DNA of 64,000 nucleotides from Cylicocyclus nassatus (lineage: Eukaryota; Nematoda; Chromadorea; Rhabditida; Strongylidae). Under the pieces are notes generated by a model. That model did not search any database and had not been told where the DNA came from. It saw nothing but the letters and a program-made list of their open reading frames with translations. Shown here in pieces: positions 33,058 to 44,703 of the stretch. How positions within the stretch are numbered: position 1 is the first letter of the stretch; every line of letters starts with the position of its first letter. The translations under genes and the position numbers were made by a program. Location: assembly GCA_958299035.1 (NCBI GenBank), contig CATQJL010000316.1, positions 34,475,441-34,539,440 on the forward strand, written 5' to 3'.

Positions 33058-34084
33058 CACTGATTTCCCAAGCTGTCTTAGAACCCTCCCCTCCCCCCCC
33101 CCCCCAAAAAAAATGTTATTGCTCAAAGTACTTTTATCTCTTTCTGAGATTGAAATAGCGAAAAAATTCGAATTCATCCTTGAAAAATTATAGCCAAACA
33201 ACAAAAACATCTAAACCAAATCTAGAGCTCTTCAAATTCATACACTCCCTCTTGCTTTTCACAAAGTAGTTTTTTGGAAGCGTCACAATTCCTCTTTCAC
33301 TTCAAAAAAAATTTATGACAAATCTTTCAATCACGTTTCATGAGGGCTTTCAAACTGTCCAGCATCCTTGCAATTCTTCATCCATAGGTGTTCCGAAATC
33401 CATCAATTTTCAGTTTATCTTATTGTTGGGAAGCTACTGATCCAAATTCTTGAGAGGACCTACTCAAAAAGTTATCTTTAGCAAATCTCCGCTCTTATAC
33501 AAATTTGAGGTTATTCACATTTGTAGAGCATACGACGCCTAAAAAGTTGTGATTCTAGCTAGATTGTCTAGAGCTTCTTCATTAGCAGAAATCTTTGAGC
33601 AGAAAATTTTTTATACATCAACTGTAGGGAAAATACAAAGTCAGTACAAAAGCATATAAGATTTTTGAAGAGCGCGAATTTTGGCCATTTGAGGCTCGCA
33701 GTGATATGATAGTCTAAAATGCACTTTTTGACGCGTTTTGAGTAGTGGACATCTGCAGAATAAATGATGTTTGTAAATACCTTTTGATTGGCATGATTGT
33801 CTCACGGATACTAAACATCTGATTTAAGAATTTGTATCAATCACTGATCTCTTGCACAGATTCAACAATGTTTTTTAAAGAAATCTTGTGTCGCGCTGTC
33901 CAAAGTGTTGCACAATCAAAACTATGCTCAAATTGCTAAAAACACAGAATAAAGTTGCTTTCGAGAGTAAATCAGCATAGCATTTGTGTGAAGTAAAGCA
34001 CTCCAGTTTTGAAAGACTGCTGAATTACCTGACAATTTTTTTTGACATAAACATTTCAAAGGAAGTGCTCATTCATATAAATAA

Positions 34085-34370
34085 CTAGTTGGCAAACCCG
34101 GCTCCGCCCGGGTCTGTCAATAATATGTTTGTAATCAGCATGCTCGATTACCCCCCTGTGCCAACTCCCAGCCCTGTAGCTCAAATTTTGCAAAAAAATC
34201 GATAAAATCGATATCGATCGATAACGAAAGGTAGCCTATGACACGCCCCCTGCCGCGAAGTATATGTGTGCCAAGTTTGGTCCAAATCGGTTCAGAAATA
34301 AAAATTTTTATTCCGCACATACGTACAGACAGACATACAGACAGACAGACATTCAGCTTTATATATAAGA
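34085..34370 (-). mobile_element. Helitron-like non-autonomous element, copy 3
   Basis: Read on the minus strand it starts TCTTATATATAAAGC after A and ends TTGCCAACTAG before T. A perfect hairpin ACCCGG-GCGGAG-CCGGGT ends 11 bases before CTAG, the classical Helitron 3' structure. It is only 286 bp, with one ATCGAT block. It is the cleanest copy for defining the family ends. Confidence 0.82.
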
Positions 34371-34797
34371 TAGGTACAGATTGTCCGAGGAAAGTAGAAG
34401 TATCTGCGAGAAATTTGCAGAAACAGATCTAGTGCAGTTTGTTTGAGGTAAAAACATTTGCCAAGCATTTCATGAAAGAATCCGAGAAATTCAAGACTTC
34501 TTGCTGAGATATGTTAGCAGAAAAATCAGAAGGCAGGATATATCCATTGAAAAAGATTTGGTGCAAGTTTTGGGGTGAGGAAACACATAACGCATTCGAG
34601 AAATGAATACGGGGGGCGGCACTGTATTGCTGAAATATTTGACATTTTTGAAAAATTATGGTGCACTCCAAATGAACGCTCTAGAGTAGAAAGGAGAATC
34701 TTGAAATTTAAAAGAAAAACAAAATAATTTTTCTAAAAACGATATCGGCTGCACTTGTTAGAACAGAAGAATGCTGATCATATGTTGAAGGTTTTAA

Positions 34798-35267
34798 AGG
34801 CGTCCACCCAAAATGGAGCTTGGCGAGATTATGATGGCATACTAGTGTGGGCCCCCATACTGGACAAACCTCCAAGCTTCGCCGCAAAAGACTGCTTTTA
34901 AAGCGAGAAATCCGCTTCGGAAGTAACAAAGTGTGCGGGGCGCCCCCGGCGGTCCACCCAACTCGAATTCAATGTTTTTGTCACCTTCAGGCCTTCTGAA
35001 AGCCCTGATTCCGAATATGGAGTCGAAAATTCGCGAAACCCCCAAAAATCCCTGTTTCGAGAACCCTCTGAAACAAGTGCAGGCGAGATAAAGCATGCAA
35101 GTGGGCGGGGCGACCGGGGGCGCCCGCCCACTTTTGTTACTTCCGGAGCGGATTTCTCGCTTCAGAAGCAGTCTTTTGCGGCGAAGCTTGGGGGTTTGTC
35201 TAGTATGGGAGCCCACACTAGTATGCCATCATAATCTCGCCAACCTCCATTTTGGATGGACGGTGCA
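34798..35267. mobile_element. TTAA-type inverted-repeat element (CGTCCACCC group)
   Basis: About 470 bp, ends AGGCGTCCACCCAAAATGG ... CCATTTTGGATGGACGGTGC, TTAA on the left and TTAT on the right. The arms match deep inside (GGCGAGATTATGATGGCATA). Confidence 0.72.
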
Positions 35268-35318
35268 TTATTGTTCTTCCAAGTTTATTAAGTAACGAAA
35301 GAATTTGCAATTTTTGTA

Positions 35319-36241
35319 TTAGGTTGTTGCATAAGTTTTGTCCGATTTGAATTTTTTCAGTTCAAAATGTCATAACTTCTTTCAGAGTCAAATTTTTTTC
35401 AAAGTCTTAGTTTCTGTGTGTTGAGCAGTTCATTGGCTATCAGATGCATATCAAGGCCTGCGAAAATCCTTGTTAAAGAAGAAGCAAGAACTCAAAAACT
35501 TTGCAGCGTTTTTCTTCAAACCTTTCTTATTTGACATGGCAGTACTCCCTTATGAGAATTGATAGGCATCTTGTCTAACAACGGATAAATAGACAATTTT
35601 TCGTAGATTATTTTGCACCATAAAAAAGCCCATAGGGTCTACGTTTCCGAGAGATTTTTTGACCGAACAAAAAATTGGCCACTTTTTGACCCCACTTCAG
35701 CGCATGTGTGCATGCCTATTTACAAATTATGAGAGTTTTACAGTTGCCGTAAGTGCCGAAAAAAATTGATGAATGTTCTCTGCTAGCCCTTGCTTTACGC
35801 TACACCTCCAACTTTGAAGTCGTCGATTACTTCTATTCACAGAGAGTTATAGCTTGTAATACATCTATACAGAAAATTAATGTTTGACAATAAATTTTAC
35901 TAGCAAGACGTTTTCTTCATGAAACTGAACTTATGCGTATGCTAGCATACTACACCCTTATTCCGCTACCAATTAAAAAACTTGATCTGAAGGGCGCATT
36001 GTGGAGATTTCCTTGCAGGAACATATTTCTAGGGTGAGAACGTACCTCGGCCGCTTGGAGATTTTAGGCCTGAAATCTCCTTACGCTAAGAAATTTATTG
36101 AATTTTGATACGCTTTAGAAAGCGCAAGAAAAGCACTTTCGAATGATACTAACAATACCGCATTAGAGATGAAATTCTCTTAGAACAGCTGCCTCAAACA
36201 CAAGGCAAAAAAAATTGGACAGAACTTATGCAACAACCTAA
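35319..36241. mobile_element. Mariner-like non-autonomous element, TA target duplication
   Basis: 923 bp, ends TTAGGTTGTTGCATAAGTTT ... ACTTATGCAACAACCTAA, TA on both sides. No intact transposase was seen. Confidence 0.83.
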
Positions 36242-36520
36242 TAGTAATGTTGAAGGAATATGGAAGTTTAAGGAAAATTGTAAACTACCTGTTCCAATTC
36301 AATCGAGTTCGGGTCGTTCTTGTAAAGCGATTCGTACTATACGAAAGAGTTAGCTTGTTTAGTGATTATAATTTTTTGGTTATGCCAATTGATCAACATT
36401 ATCTAAGACAGACATCACTGCCGCTATGAGTCATCAGCTCGGTACGCTCGCACCGGCACAAAACGATGGACGGTTGTTTACATCTCTGGCGCGCGATGAC
36501 CTCAGATGGGGGTGCTTGCG

Positions 36521-36568
36521 CTTTATATATAGTATGATGTCGGACGCGGACAATTTGTCGCCAAAATA
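36521..36568 (+). CDS. Possible first exon with TATA-like box
   Basis: TTTATATATAG at 36522-36532 precedes ATGATGTCGGACGCGG. The frame MMSDADNLSPK runs to a good TA|GTGAGT donor at 36569. It lies just upstream of the RPA1-like segments and may have been its first exon, but the acceptor of the next piece is not clear. Confidence 0.38.
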
Positions 36569-36840
36569 GTGAGTATTTCTCTTTATGATTCACCTTTTTG
36601 TTTGCTAAAAGTGTGGTTTCTCTCTGCAAAATTTTTAGCGTTTTCGGCTATCCAGATCAGACGTGGCGTGGATTTGCTCAAGCTTTGTTTATTGGATATA
36701 TCAGCATATACTAGCCAACAAATGATTGTATATACGCACTTTTTTCTTCTGCAGAAGCCTTGCTTCGATTACAATGATTCGGGCAACCGAATGGCGTCGT
36801 TTTTTACTATTTTTACAATGATGTACAAAAGGTTCTATTT

Positions 36841-37807
36841 GTAACACCGAAGCCTTCAAACACTTCTTCACAATCAGCGCCACAACAGTCTAAGGAAATC
36901 GATGTAGCTATGATTATACCTTACTTATCTAAATGGTGTTTATATGGTATTGGCACTTCAGAAGACGAACTGAAGAGTGGCAGACCTCGAAGGAGAGAAG
37001 ATCTTTCGGTGAAAATTGTGTTCTGTCAATTATGAGGAGGTTAAGGGAGAAGATGTTTGGCGGATGCAAAACCATATAATTTTGCATGTGCTTGATTTCT
37101 TTTGCTTTGTAGGCGCTTAGCTTTGAACTAATTGACTAAGCAGGCGTTTCGATTCGTTTAAGTGTTTGCCTGATAAGTCACAGAATATACATCGTAATCG
37201 CTTCTAATTGAAAGAGATATGTCCTGCTGCACTTATCAGACTTAATACATACTTGGACTGTTGTCAAGCAAGCTACTCGACGTTTTAACACCACTGGCCA
37301 CGATTATGAACTCACCCTGAATAAAAGCACGCAAGTAAGTTGTATTCAGCAACATTCCAATTTTTAATGCATTTTTCTAGACTATCACCTTCACGAGTTG
37401 ATGTTGTAAAACCGCTATGCCCACTTCACATTTCTCCATTATCAATAACAGTGGTGAAGGTGTAGACGTATCAGCTGTGATTGATGAAATCAAGTCTGTA
37501 AATAAGGCAGTTTGCTTCTGTTATTCTGTTTTTTTTTTTCAGTATTCTTAGTTTTAAGTTCGTAGCAAGTCAAGATCGTGAGTGTGTGAAACGAGATTTA
37601 GATTTGATTGATCATTCTGGTGTCGTTATGCAATTGACACTATGGAACAAAGCAGCTGAGGATTTTCACGAAGATGTATTTGGTCAAACTTTTATCAAAA
37701 AGGCATTAGTGAAGAAGTGGAATGATTAGTTTTTGTGCCACAAAATTGTTGGCCGCGGAAAACGATTTGTTTTAGGGACTTACAGTCCGGCACTAATTTC
37801 TACATAA
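36841..37807 (+). pseudogene. Broken replication protein A large-subunit (RPA1) paralogue
   Basis: Intact RPA1 binds single-stranded DNA through tandem OB folds. Pieces in order: 36841-37035 (IDVAMIIPYLSKWCLYG then a TGA at 37033); 37113-37180 (ALSFELID, TAA, AGVSIRLSVC); about 37240-37334 (KQATRRFNTTGHDYELTL, GTAAGT donor); 37381-37509 (TITFTS, TGA, then GVDVSAVIDEIKSVNKA); 37543-37807 (VKRDLDLIDHSGVVMQLT, LWNKAAEDF, KKWND, TAG, then GKRFVLGTYS). These follow the order of RPA1 DNA-binding domains A and B. In-frame stops at 37137, 37399 and 37727 show it is dead. Retained intron borders (TTTTTCTAG, TTTTTTTTTCAG) show it arose by DNA duplication, not from mRNA. Confidence 0.8.
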
Positions 37808-38499
37808 TAAAAAGCTGTTTGAGTAAACGATCCACTTATGCATAAAGACCTCGTAGAGAAAAGGAAATTGAAAAAACCCAGCTTGAATTAACTGATTAAT
37901 CATAGAAGTTCTAACCAGTTTGACTCCGTTGGTGGACTGATATAGCTGCGGCTCAAGCAACTGTGCAACAGGCGTGATATAAAACAAAGTCAGCAAAACT
38001 ACACCTGAGAAGAGAGGCGGAGTCAAGAACATAATGAGATAGTCGCTTTAGTAAGATGTGTCGGAGGACTGTCGGAGGAGGAATACATCCAAAAGGTAAA
38101 GATTATACAACTTTGACGTAGATAGAAATGTGAAATCGGGTAGCAAACTTTGAAAACGATCAATATAAAAACCTGCTGCGCAATTATCTGCAAATGTTAG
38201 TCGGTGAAGGCCGTATTTACAACAAGACGACAATATTACTCTTACATCCTCAGACAATCGACGGGACCCCTCCGCCGGACCCTCGGAAACTGCCAGAGTC
38301 GCGCCGGACCCAGTTGACCAATGAGAGAAGGGCAAATGGGCGGTCCATCGCGGTGGCATCACTGGCAGGCAAATGGGAGGCTTCTCCGGCCCTGCTGCAA
38401 AGGTCCGCCATTTCTCCGGCGCGACTCTGCCAGATTTGACGGACTCCGCGCCGCAGAAATCTGCGCGGCGCGTGTCCGCCAAATTTGGAAGAGCCGCGC

Positions 38500-38663
38500 C
38501 GGAGAAAATGGGAGGGGTCCGGAGCAGAAATGAGAGGCCTCCGGAGCAGAAAATGGGAGGTATCCGGAGCAGAAAATGGGAGGTATCCGGAGCAGGAGAT
38601 GGGAGGTATCCGCCGGAGAAATGGGAGGTATCCGCCGGAGAAATGGGAGGTATCCGGAGCAGG
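38500..38663. repeat. Minisatellite, about seven 22-23 bp units
   Basis: The unit is CGGAGCAGAAAATGGGAGG plus TATC. The first units are diverged (AGGGGTC, AGGCCTC) and two are a CGCCGGAG variant. Surrounding GC-rich sequence (38280-38500) holds further partial units. The long minus ORF across it is probably a by-product. Confidence 0.85.
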
Positions 38664-39210
38664 CTGCGTATCGATTTGGCGCGTAGCAAGCAAACGTCTA
38701 ACTCCACAGTGATGAGTCCTCTGTTTACGCTCTTTGTCCATATTTTAGTCGCCGTTTCTTTGATTCTGTTGTTTTTGCGCGTTTCTTTACCGTTTTTTCC
38801 TTTTCCGCGTTGCTCTTCGTCGCGTTGGCGTTTATGTTGCTGTAAGTTCCTCGTTTTCAGGTTTATGTTTGAAATTTTCGTGCGGTTGCACTCAATCACC
38901 TTCAGTGTTTGGCTCTTTCCGACTTGCTGAGACATCGTAGACTATTGATGGAGTGGTTTTTGTGATTAATTCTGGATTTTCGAAACAATGAGGTTAGTTG
39001 CGCAACTATCTAGTGTTGTTGTGATGAAAGTATCGTCTAAATAATCCGTTTATTGCTATAGTGTGGACCCCGGCCAGGTTCCCATAGGTACCTCCGCGGC
39101 GCGCCCGCAGCGCATGCCTGCTTGCTTTGCAGTGCGTGCTTTCGCTAGATCTGCTCTTGCCTGGACAATAGAGCAAGATTAAGTTGTCTGATATACATGC
39201 TTTTGAAACT

Positions 39211-39659
39211 ATGGCGGGTCACAGGATTAATTATCACCGTTTTAGAATCCCTGCAGCTGAAGAATTGGGCGCACCTAAAGTTGAGCTTCATCATAATTTA
39301 GAGAAGGGTCCAATGCAGCACAAGTTGTCACACATGCACTGGAGTGCAGACAAGAGAAGTCAAATGAGAAGTAACATTGAAAGTGTAAGTACCTATGGGG
39401 TGCAAATCGTCAAAAAAGTTCCACCATCAGAAATTCTCATCATCACTGCATACGTCAATCTCCTCGTAAACGCCGATACCGAACAATCAATAGATTCACT
39501 CAAAAAGATCTACAAATTGGTAGGTCGCGCATCCACGATTAGCCTATGAACTTTATTCTTTTAGCTGTCCGACGAGAATTAGCCGAATCAGGAGTAAAAC
39601 CTCTGTCTACCGAAGCAGAGGTTTACACTGCAAGTCCACAATTAAACTCATACAGCTGA
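39211..39659 (+). CDS. Small two-exon gene, unknown product
   Basis: The first ATG (MAGHRINYHRFRIPAAEE) opens a frame through KVELHHNLEKGPMQHKLSH and EILIITAYVNLLVNAD to about 39523. A second exon (39565-39659, TTCTTTTAG acceptor) gives VRRELAESGVKPLSTEAE and ends LNSYS, TGA. The join needs the donor G|GTCGCG to keep this frame. A better-looking donor four bases earlier (TTG|GTAGGT) would end the protein after five codons. A GTAAGT inside the first exon (39385) may be used alternatively. I do not recognise the family. Confidence 0.55.
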
Positions 39660-41570
39660 TCTTATAATGCATTACAAGCACCGTAAAAAAATGAAGCACG
39701 CGCGACGAATAAGGAGCAACGTTAATTTGTACATCTTTCTACACAATGCACATTATTATTACACTCTGAGTTTATTCCCATAGAAGTTAAACCGATTGCT
39801 GTGCAGTGTATGTATGTTAGAAAAGAAACGTGGTCATGCCACTTTGAAGTAGCTTTGACTAGCTCTTCATCTAGCCAAAGCAACTTGGCATGGCATACCA
39901 CGTATCCAAAAGAAAAGGAAATTATCATGTTATTCTAATATTCACCTCAGATCACTACATAAAAATGAATTTTTCGTAAATATAGTATCAGCGCCAAATA
40001 CGACAGATTTTTTCGAATACGGAAGAGTCAGCAATGAATCACAGCACTATATACTAAATAAAATACGGTCATTATTGGATAAGCCAAGCTGAATAAGATA
40101 CAATGCGTTCAGTTTCGATTTTTTAACGAACTAGTAAGGCGAATGATGCTGCTCTCAATGATGTAGGTCAACAACAGTGAACCCCGAAAAACGATGTGTC
40201 ATGACAAATTGACCTTGCAATAACTGCCTTGAGAAAGCAACCAGGCATTGCTGACCTCGGGATAAAGACAAGTAATAAAGCAAAACGATGAAGGAAGTCA
40301 ACTGATAGAAATCATCCAAATTCAACGCAGATCAAGCCTACACTGCACCTCATTAAAAGAAGCTTGAAAGAAAAGGATGTGGAGCAAAGATACAAACTAA
40401 CGAACGAAACAGGAGTAAAAAGAGAGTCAAAAGGTGTACCGCTTCCTAAACTAAAGACAACTCACCAAGAGTAAACTTTTCAAACTAAAGAAGGAAACCC
40501 ATGAAGAGCAAAACATGAGGAGACCAAATCATGTTCAAGCAATAGTTAAACATTGGTACTTACCTGATTTAGCACGCAGCTCGCACAAAAAGGTCGCTGT
40601 AGGAAGATACAACATAGTAATTTAGAAGACTTGTAAATTGACCATTGCAACAGCTCATGTAGTCCGAACGACGTCAGCGCTGGGTACCACCGCGCACCAA
40701 GAATATGCAATCTACGATTGGAAATACTAGGTAAAAACCATCCTGGAGGCAAGAAGAAAGGCAAAAATAAAGACCTTAAGAAAGTGACAGAAAAGAACGG
40801 ATAAGTAATCGACGTAATATATGGAACAGAGAGGATTCCCCACGAAATCCGAGTTGCGATGAGCAAGGTCCAGGCGAACTGTGCAAGCGTCATGCGATCC
40901 CGCGCAGCTGGTAATCAGCTCTGAATGTGAAAAGATGAGAACCACCTGTCCAAAATCCAGCTTTGGGTTACTTTGCTGTTGTAGAGCGATTGCACAGAGG
41001 TTTGAATGACCTGTAATAGTAGACTGAGAAACAACAAAAGCACATTTGACAAAAAGTGAAAGGACTAATGAGAACAAAAGATGTAAATACGAATACCTAA
41101 AAGCATGGATGCAAAAATCAAGAAAATGGTGACGGAACTCAACCCACCCTGATGGACCTTTGTTTTATGACTTCTAACAAATAAGCCATCTCACTGAGCT
41201 AGCACAACCTTGAATACCTTAGCTCATTCCCACACGAAAATGCAGTTGAGGTGCAGTATTACTTGGATAGTCCGGAGTCAGCTCGATTATAAATAGTAGC
41301 CCATAGTGACAACACTATCTCCATAGATGATAAGGGTTGAAGCGTAGATGGGCGGCCAACAAAGAACTGAAATAAACAAGAATAAGTGGGAGAGTCATCG
41401 GCGAAACAAAAATACCATAAAAACCATAAGGTAAAAGCATCTGTGCGTCGCTTGGCCTCAAAAAGTAATGCCAACAATTGGGAGAACGAACCATATGCAG
41501 ACTGAATGGAGGCAGAAAATTAGGATCTGGGGTTATTAACGCGACAATCCTGCAAATCTGACTGTGATGA
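39660..41570 (-). other. Possible minus-strand membrane-protein exons, unresolved
   Basis: Several minus-strand frames with sensible strings sit beside acceptor-like TTTCAG sites. One at about 41450-41330 is hydrophobic (MLLPYGFYGIFVSPMTLP). Another at 41295-41225 reads IIELTPDYPSNTAPQLHF, which resembles an RWD-domain strand. A third near 41040-40960 reads LLLQVIQTSVQSLYNSK. Hydrophobic sequence continues to 40560. The exon joins could not be made to agree in phase, so I do not propose a model. Confidence 0.25.
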
Positions 41571-42392
41571 TTTTTTTTTAACCTTGCATTATTCCCATAC
41601 GGGGTCTGCTACTCTTATTAGTCTCCTCCATGTTTCACGGTCTAATGCTTGACGTTCCAATCGTTCATCTATTCCAAGCTCTCTCAGATCTGACTTGACT
41701 TTGTCTGTCCATCGCAACTTAGGCCTTCCTCTTGGTCGTCTGCCGGGAACCTCTACTGACATCGCTAGTCTGGTGATGTGTTCTTCCTCTCGCCTTCTGA
41801 CATGGCCATACCATCTAAGCCTCCTTTCTTGCACTTTCTTGATTATTGGGGCCACTTTCATCGTTGCGCGAATGGTATCATTAGTGACGTGGTCGAGCAG
41901 CGTGACACCCATCGTCCATCGGAGCATGCGGGTTTCCATCACTCCAAGCCTTCGTTCATCCTTGCATGTGCACGGCCAACACTCGCTTCCATACAGCGCA
42001 GTTGGGCGGATGACAGTGCGGTACATCTGAGATTTCAGCTTAAGCGGCATCCTTTTATCGCATAGCACTCCTGTGAGACTTCTCCATTTCAGCCATGCTG
42101 CGTTCATACGACTGGTTATTTCGTCTTCGAGCGTGCCGTCTGCCGCGTTGCGACTTCCTAGGTATTTGAAGGACGTGGTCTTCTTGATCTGCGTGCCTGC
42201 AATCTGGATCGTCTCTGGCGTTTGAAGTCCCAGCTTCATGTATTCTGTCTTGGCGGTGTTGATCTTCAGACCGTGTAGTTCAAGCTGTTCTTTGTGATGA
42301 ATACTTGCAATATTTGCAACATTTACAATATTATAAAGTGGCAAAGAGCGAAACAACGACATTGGCTGACTGATAGTGGATTTAGCTGCCAT
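41571..42392 (-). mobile_element. 5'-truncated non-LTR retrotransposon, reverse-transcriptase C-terminus with A-tail
   Basis: A 267-codon minus ORF (42392-41589) matches the C-terminal part of LINE endonuclease/reverse transcriptases. It has LHGLKINTAKTEYMKL, FKYLGS, YRTVIRPTALYGSE, RRLRWYGHVRRREE and PRGRPKLRWTDKV in the usual order. The catalytic YxDD region lies further upstream and is missing, so the copy is dead. After the stop a run of A on the minus strand (41571-41579) is the expected 3' tail. Truncation at the 5' end is typical of incomplete reverse transcription. Confidence 0.88.
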
Positions 42393-44700
42393 TTACTGTG
42401 TATATGGGGGGGAGGGGGTAGCAAGTTGCCTAATCGCCTAATGTAAGTCATCAAACTTAGCCTTTCACTGCCTTACTCCATAACTGCAAGTCAATCTGCT
42501 ATTATCCCAAAATGATACTTGCGGTGCAAAAGGAAAATTTAACATGGCTGTTAATCTTAAAAAGATAAGGCACCCTAGGACAAAACTGGAAAACTTTCAG
42601 TTCATGACTCGACAAAATGAAGTGATGACTTGAAAACAAACAGATGTGGGAATAGCATGCAAAGCAAGGCTAATGCTCTAACTGTTTAATCGCTTTTCCT
42701 ATCCTCTTGCCCTAACCGGGTGCCCATAACTATTGTTGGCAGAAACAGTAGCACAGCAAGCACATGAATCTCAAATAGCAAAAAAGTATATAGTACTACC
42801 CTACGAGTACAGGGCACCTTTTCATTTTTCAAGCAAGCGGCTCGGCCACACCACCAGCCTCGCAAATAGGTAGTTGCTCTTCCACACAATATTTCCAAGT
42901 AACGAAGTTGCACGGTGGAGGGTCCTTTAGTCGCGAATTTGTGTTGTGCTCAAGTTGGTCGAGTTTAGAAAAAAACGGGTGCGTCTTGTACTCGTGAAAT
43001 TAGCATATTACGGATTGGCCACAAGAGATATGGAGTGAGTAAATCACTTTTCCATACCTCAAAGGGCTGTAGAGCGTTCTGCAGTTAGTTCATCAAGTTA
43101 ACCTCGAGTCATTCATGACTTAATGTGCATATGCACACCATGTGCGCTATTTGACAAACCTATAAGATTAGAATGTGCTCATTTTTAGTGATTTCACTTT
43201 GTTTCAATGACTCGATGATGCATGAAAATCGAATATCCTCGGTTTTCACATTTAGGTGATCAAATAATAAAAACCTTTGATCTTGCAGATTGTTACGAAT
43301 GAAAGCAGATTTGAGTGCTCCGTTCTCATGTCACTAATCAGGTGATCAAATCCAAGCATTCAACATTTCGGACCGTCGCTGGGATAGTTTGATTGGATGT
43401 GCAGAATTCAAGATTACAAGTGAAGAAGGGCTAGTCATAGGAAAATGTTGTTTTACGATCGTTGTTCCTCTCAGCAAAAGAAAAGCTAGTCCTAGCAATT
43501 GATTTTTCCATATCTACTGCATGTTTGGAATATGCCTCAAAAACAAAAGAACATAAAAATAAAGAAAATGTTCGAGAAGCAGAAATTTTTTTGAAAATTC
43601 GCAGCAATCTCACCAACATCATGATATATGACATGGTAGGAGCACGACGAAATGTTGGCAGGTTGCACTCCTCGAAAAGTACATTAGTTTCAGTGCTTTC
43701 TGACCTAAGGCCGAGATGCCGGCGGGTTGAGTGCGAGATCGCGCCGGAAATGTCGACAATATCACAGCCAAATAGATCACAACACTCCGGCAGCTCAGTT
43801 TTTGGCCTTAGAATTTTTTCGGTATCTTTCGGTTTTGATTTCCATCTGATGCCCGCCTCTGAACTGTGCCATCAGACTTGGAGAGTGCCTGGCTAATTGC
43901 TTTAGGAAGTCTTCAGAGACAATTCAGTGTCTTCATGTCTTCATGAAATGGGGGCGATATCGCGGCGAGTTGAGGGCAAGACATGCCTGCAAGTAGTATG
44001 GATTACTACCACCCCTGAATTATTACGAAATGAGAAATTACAATCGTGACCTTGATTTACTGTCCCCCCGGCATCATAGATTTGGAGGTGTAAGACGTCT
44101 GCATCAGAACATCAACGGGATTATGGCTTAAGGTGAGCATATACTTTGCCGCATCACGACAGTGACTGCCCGGTTCTCGATTTGCACGGCGCAGACATTA
44201 AGCTGAAGACAAAATTTGAAGCTCCACGATAGACGAGCGTTTATTGTCACACGTAACAATTCTGCCGACTCGTATGCATGAACTGTACTTTGATTTCTCT
44301 GATATTGTGGAAACAATGAAAGCTCGATACTTATCTGCAAAGTTACTCAAACTTTTGATTTTCTACTTGATATTTAGAGAAAAAAACGCAGCCATTCTTA
44401 AGGTCTTGCTACATAGCCACTGCAGTGTTAGAAATGAGTGTACATAAAACTTTACTCGTAGCCTTCGATGGCGGCAAAAGTATTCGCAGCAAAGCGTACG
44501 TATAAACTTCTGCTGTAAATCGAACTTGTGCCGCAACATAGTGCTTTACATCAATATCGCAAATTGATGAAAAAGCCATAGTGCACACACATTATTGTGA
44601 GTTGACAAACAAGCCATGGAAACAGAACAATATGAGTATTAGCATCTGCTTGCATTGAAAGAGTGGAACAGTTTTACACAATTTCCTGCTTTCTGATTCT
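42393..44700. other. Region without a confident gene
   Basis: A 144-codon plus frame at 43462-43896 (non-ATG start, ACLEYASKTKEHKNKE) is open, but its second half looks like repeat DNA (GCCGGCGGGTTGAGTGCGAG). No splice sites support it. Nothing else recognised. Confidence 0.35.
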
Positions 44701-44703
44701 GTC

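Larger units (their letters stand above)
31290..34080. other. Region without a confident gene
   Basis: ORFs around 31426-31930 and 32643-33158 are unsupported by splice sites. It holds a hairpin at 32490-32534, a short inverted-repeat element at 32914-33057, a C-run near 33088-33105 and AT-rich sequence from 33160 to 34080 in which I see nothing. Confidence 0.4.

Noticed and set aside
36140..36185. Short resemblance to a conserved 18S rRNA stretch (ATTAGAGATGAAATTCT)
   Set aside because: Only about 17 bases match, inside a mariner-like element, with no other rRNA sequence around.
38048..38935. 295-codon minus-strand ORF, the longest in the window
   Set aside because: It runs through the minisatellite and GC-rich repeat, overlaps an equally open plus frame, and has Ser/Pro/Arg repeats dictated by the array. 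Only the first 65 or so Lys-rich codons look possibly real, and nothing supports splicing.
43462..43896. 144-codon plus ORF
   Set aside because: No ATG near the start, no splice sites, and the second half is repeat-like. It was kept only as a note on that region.
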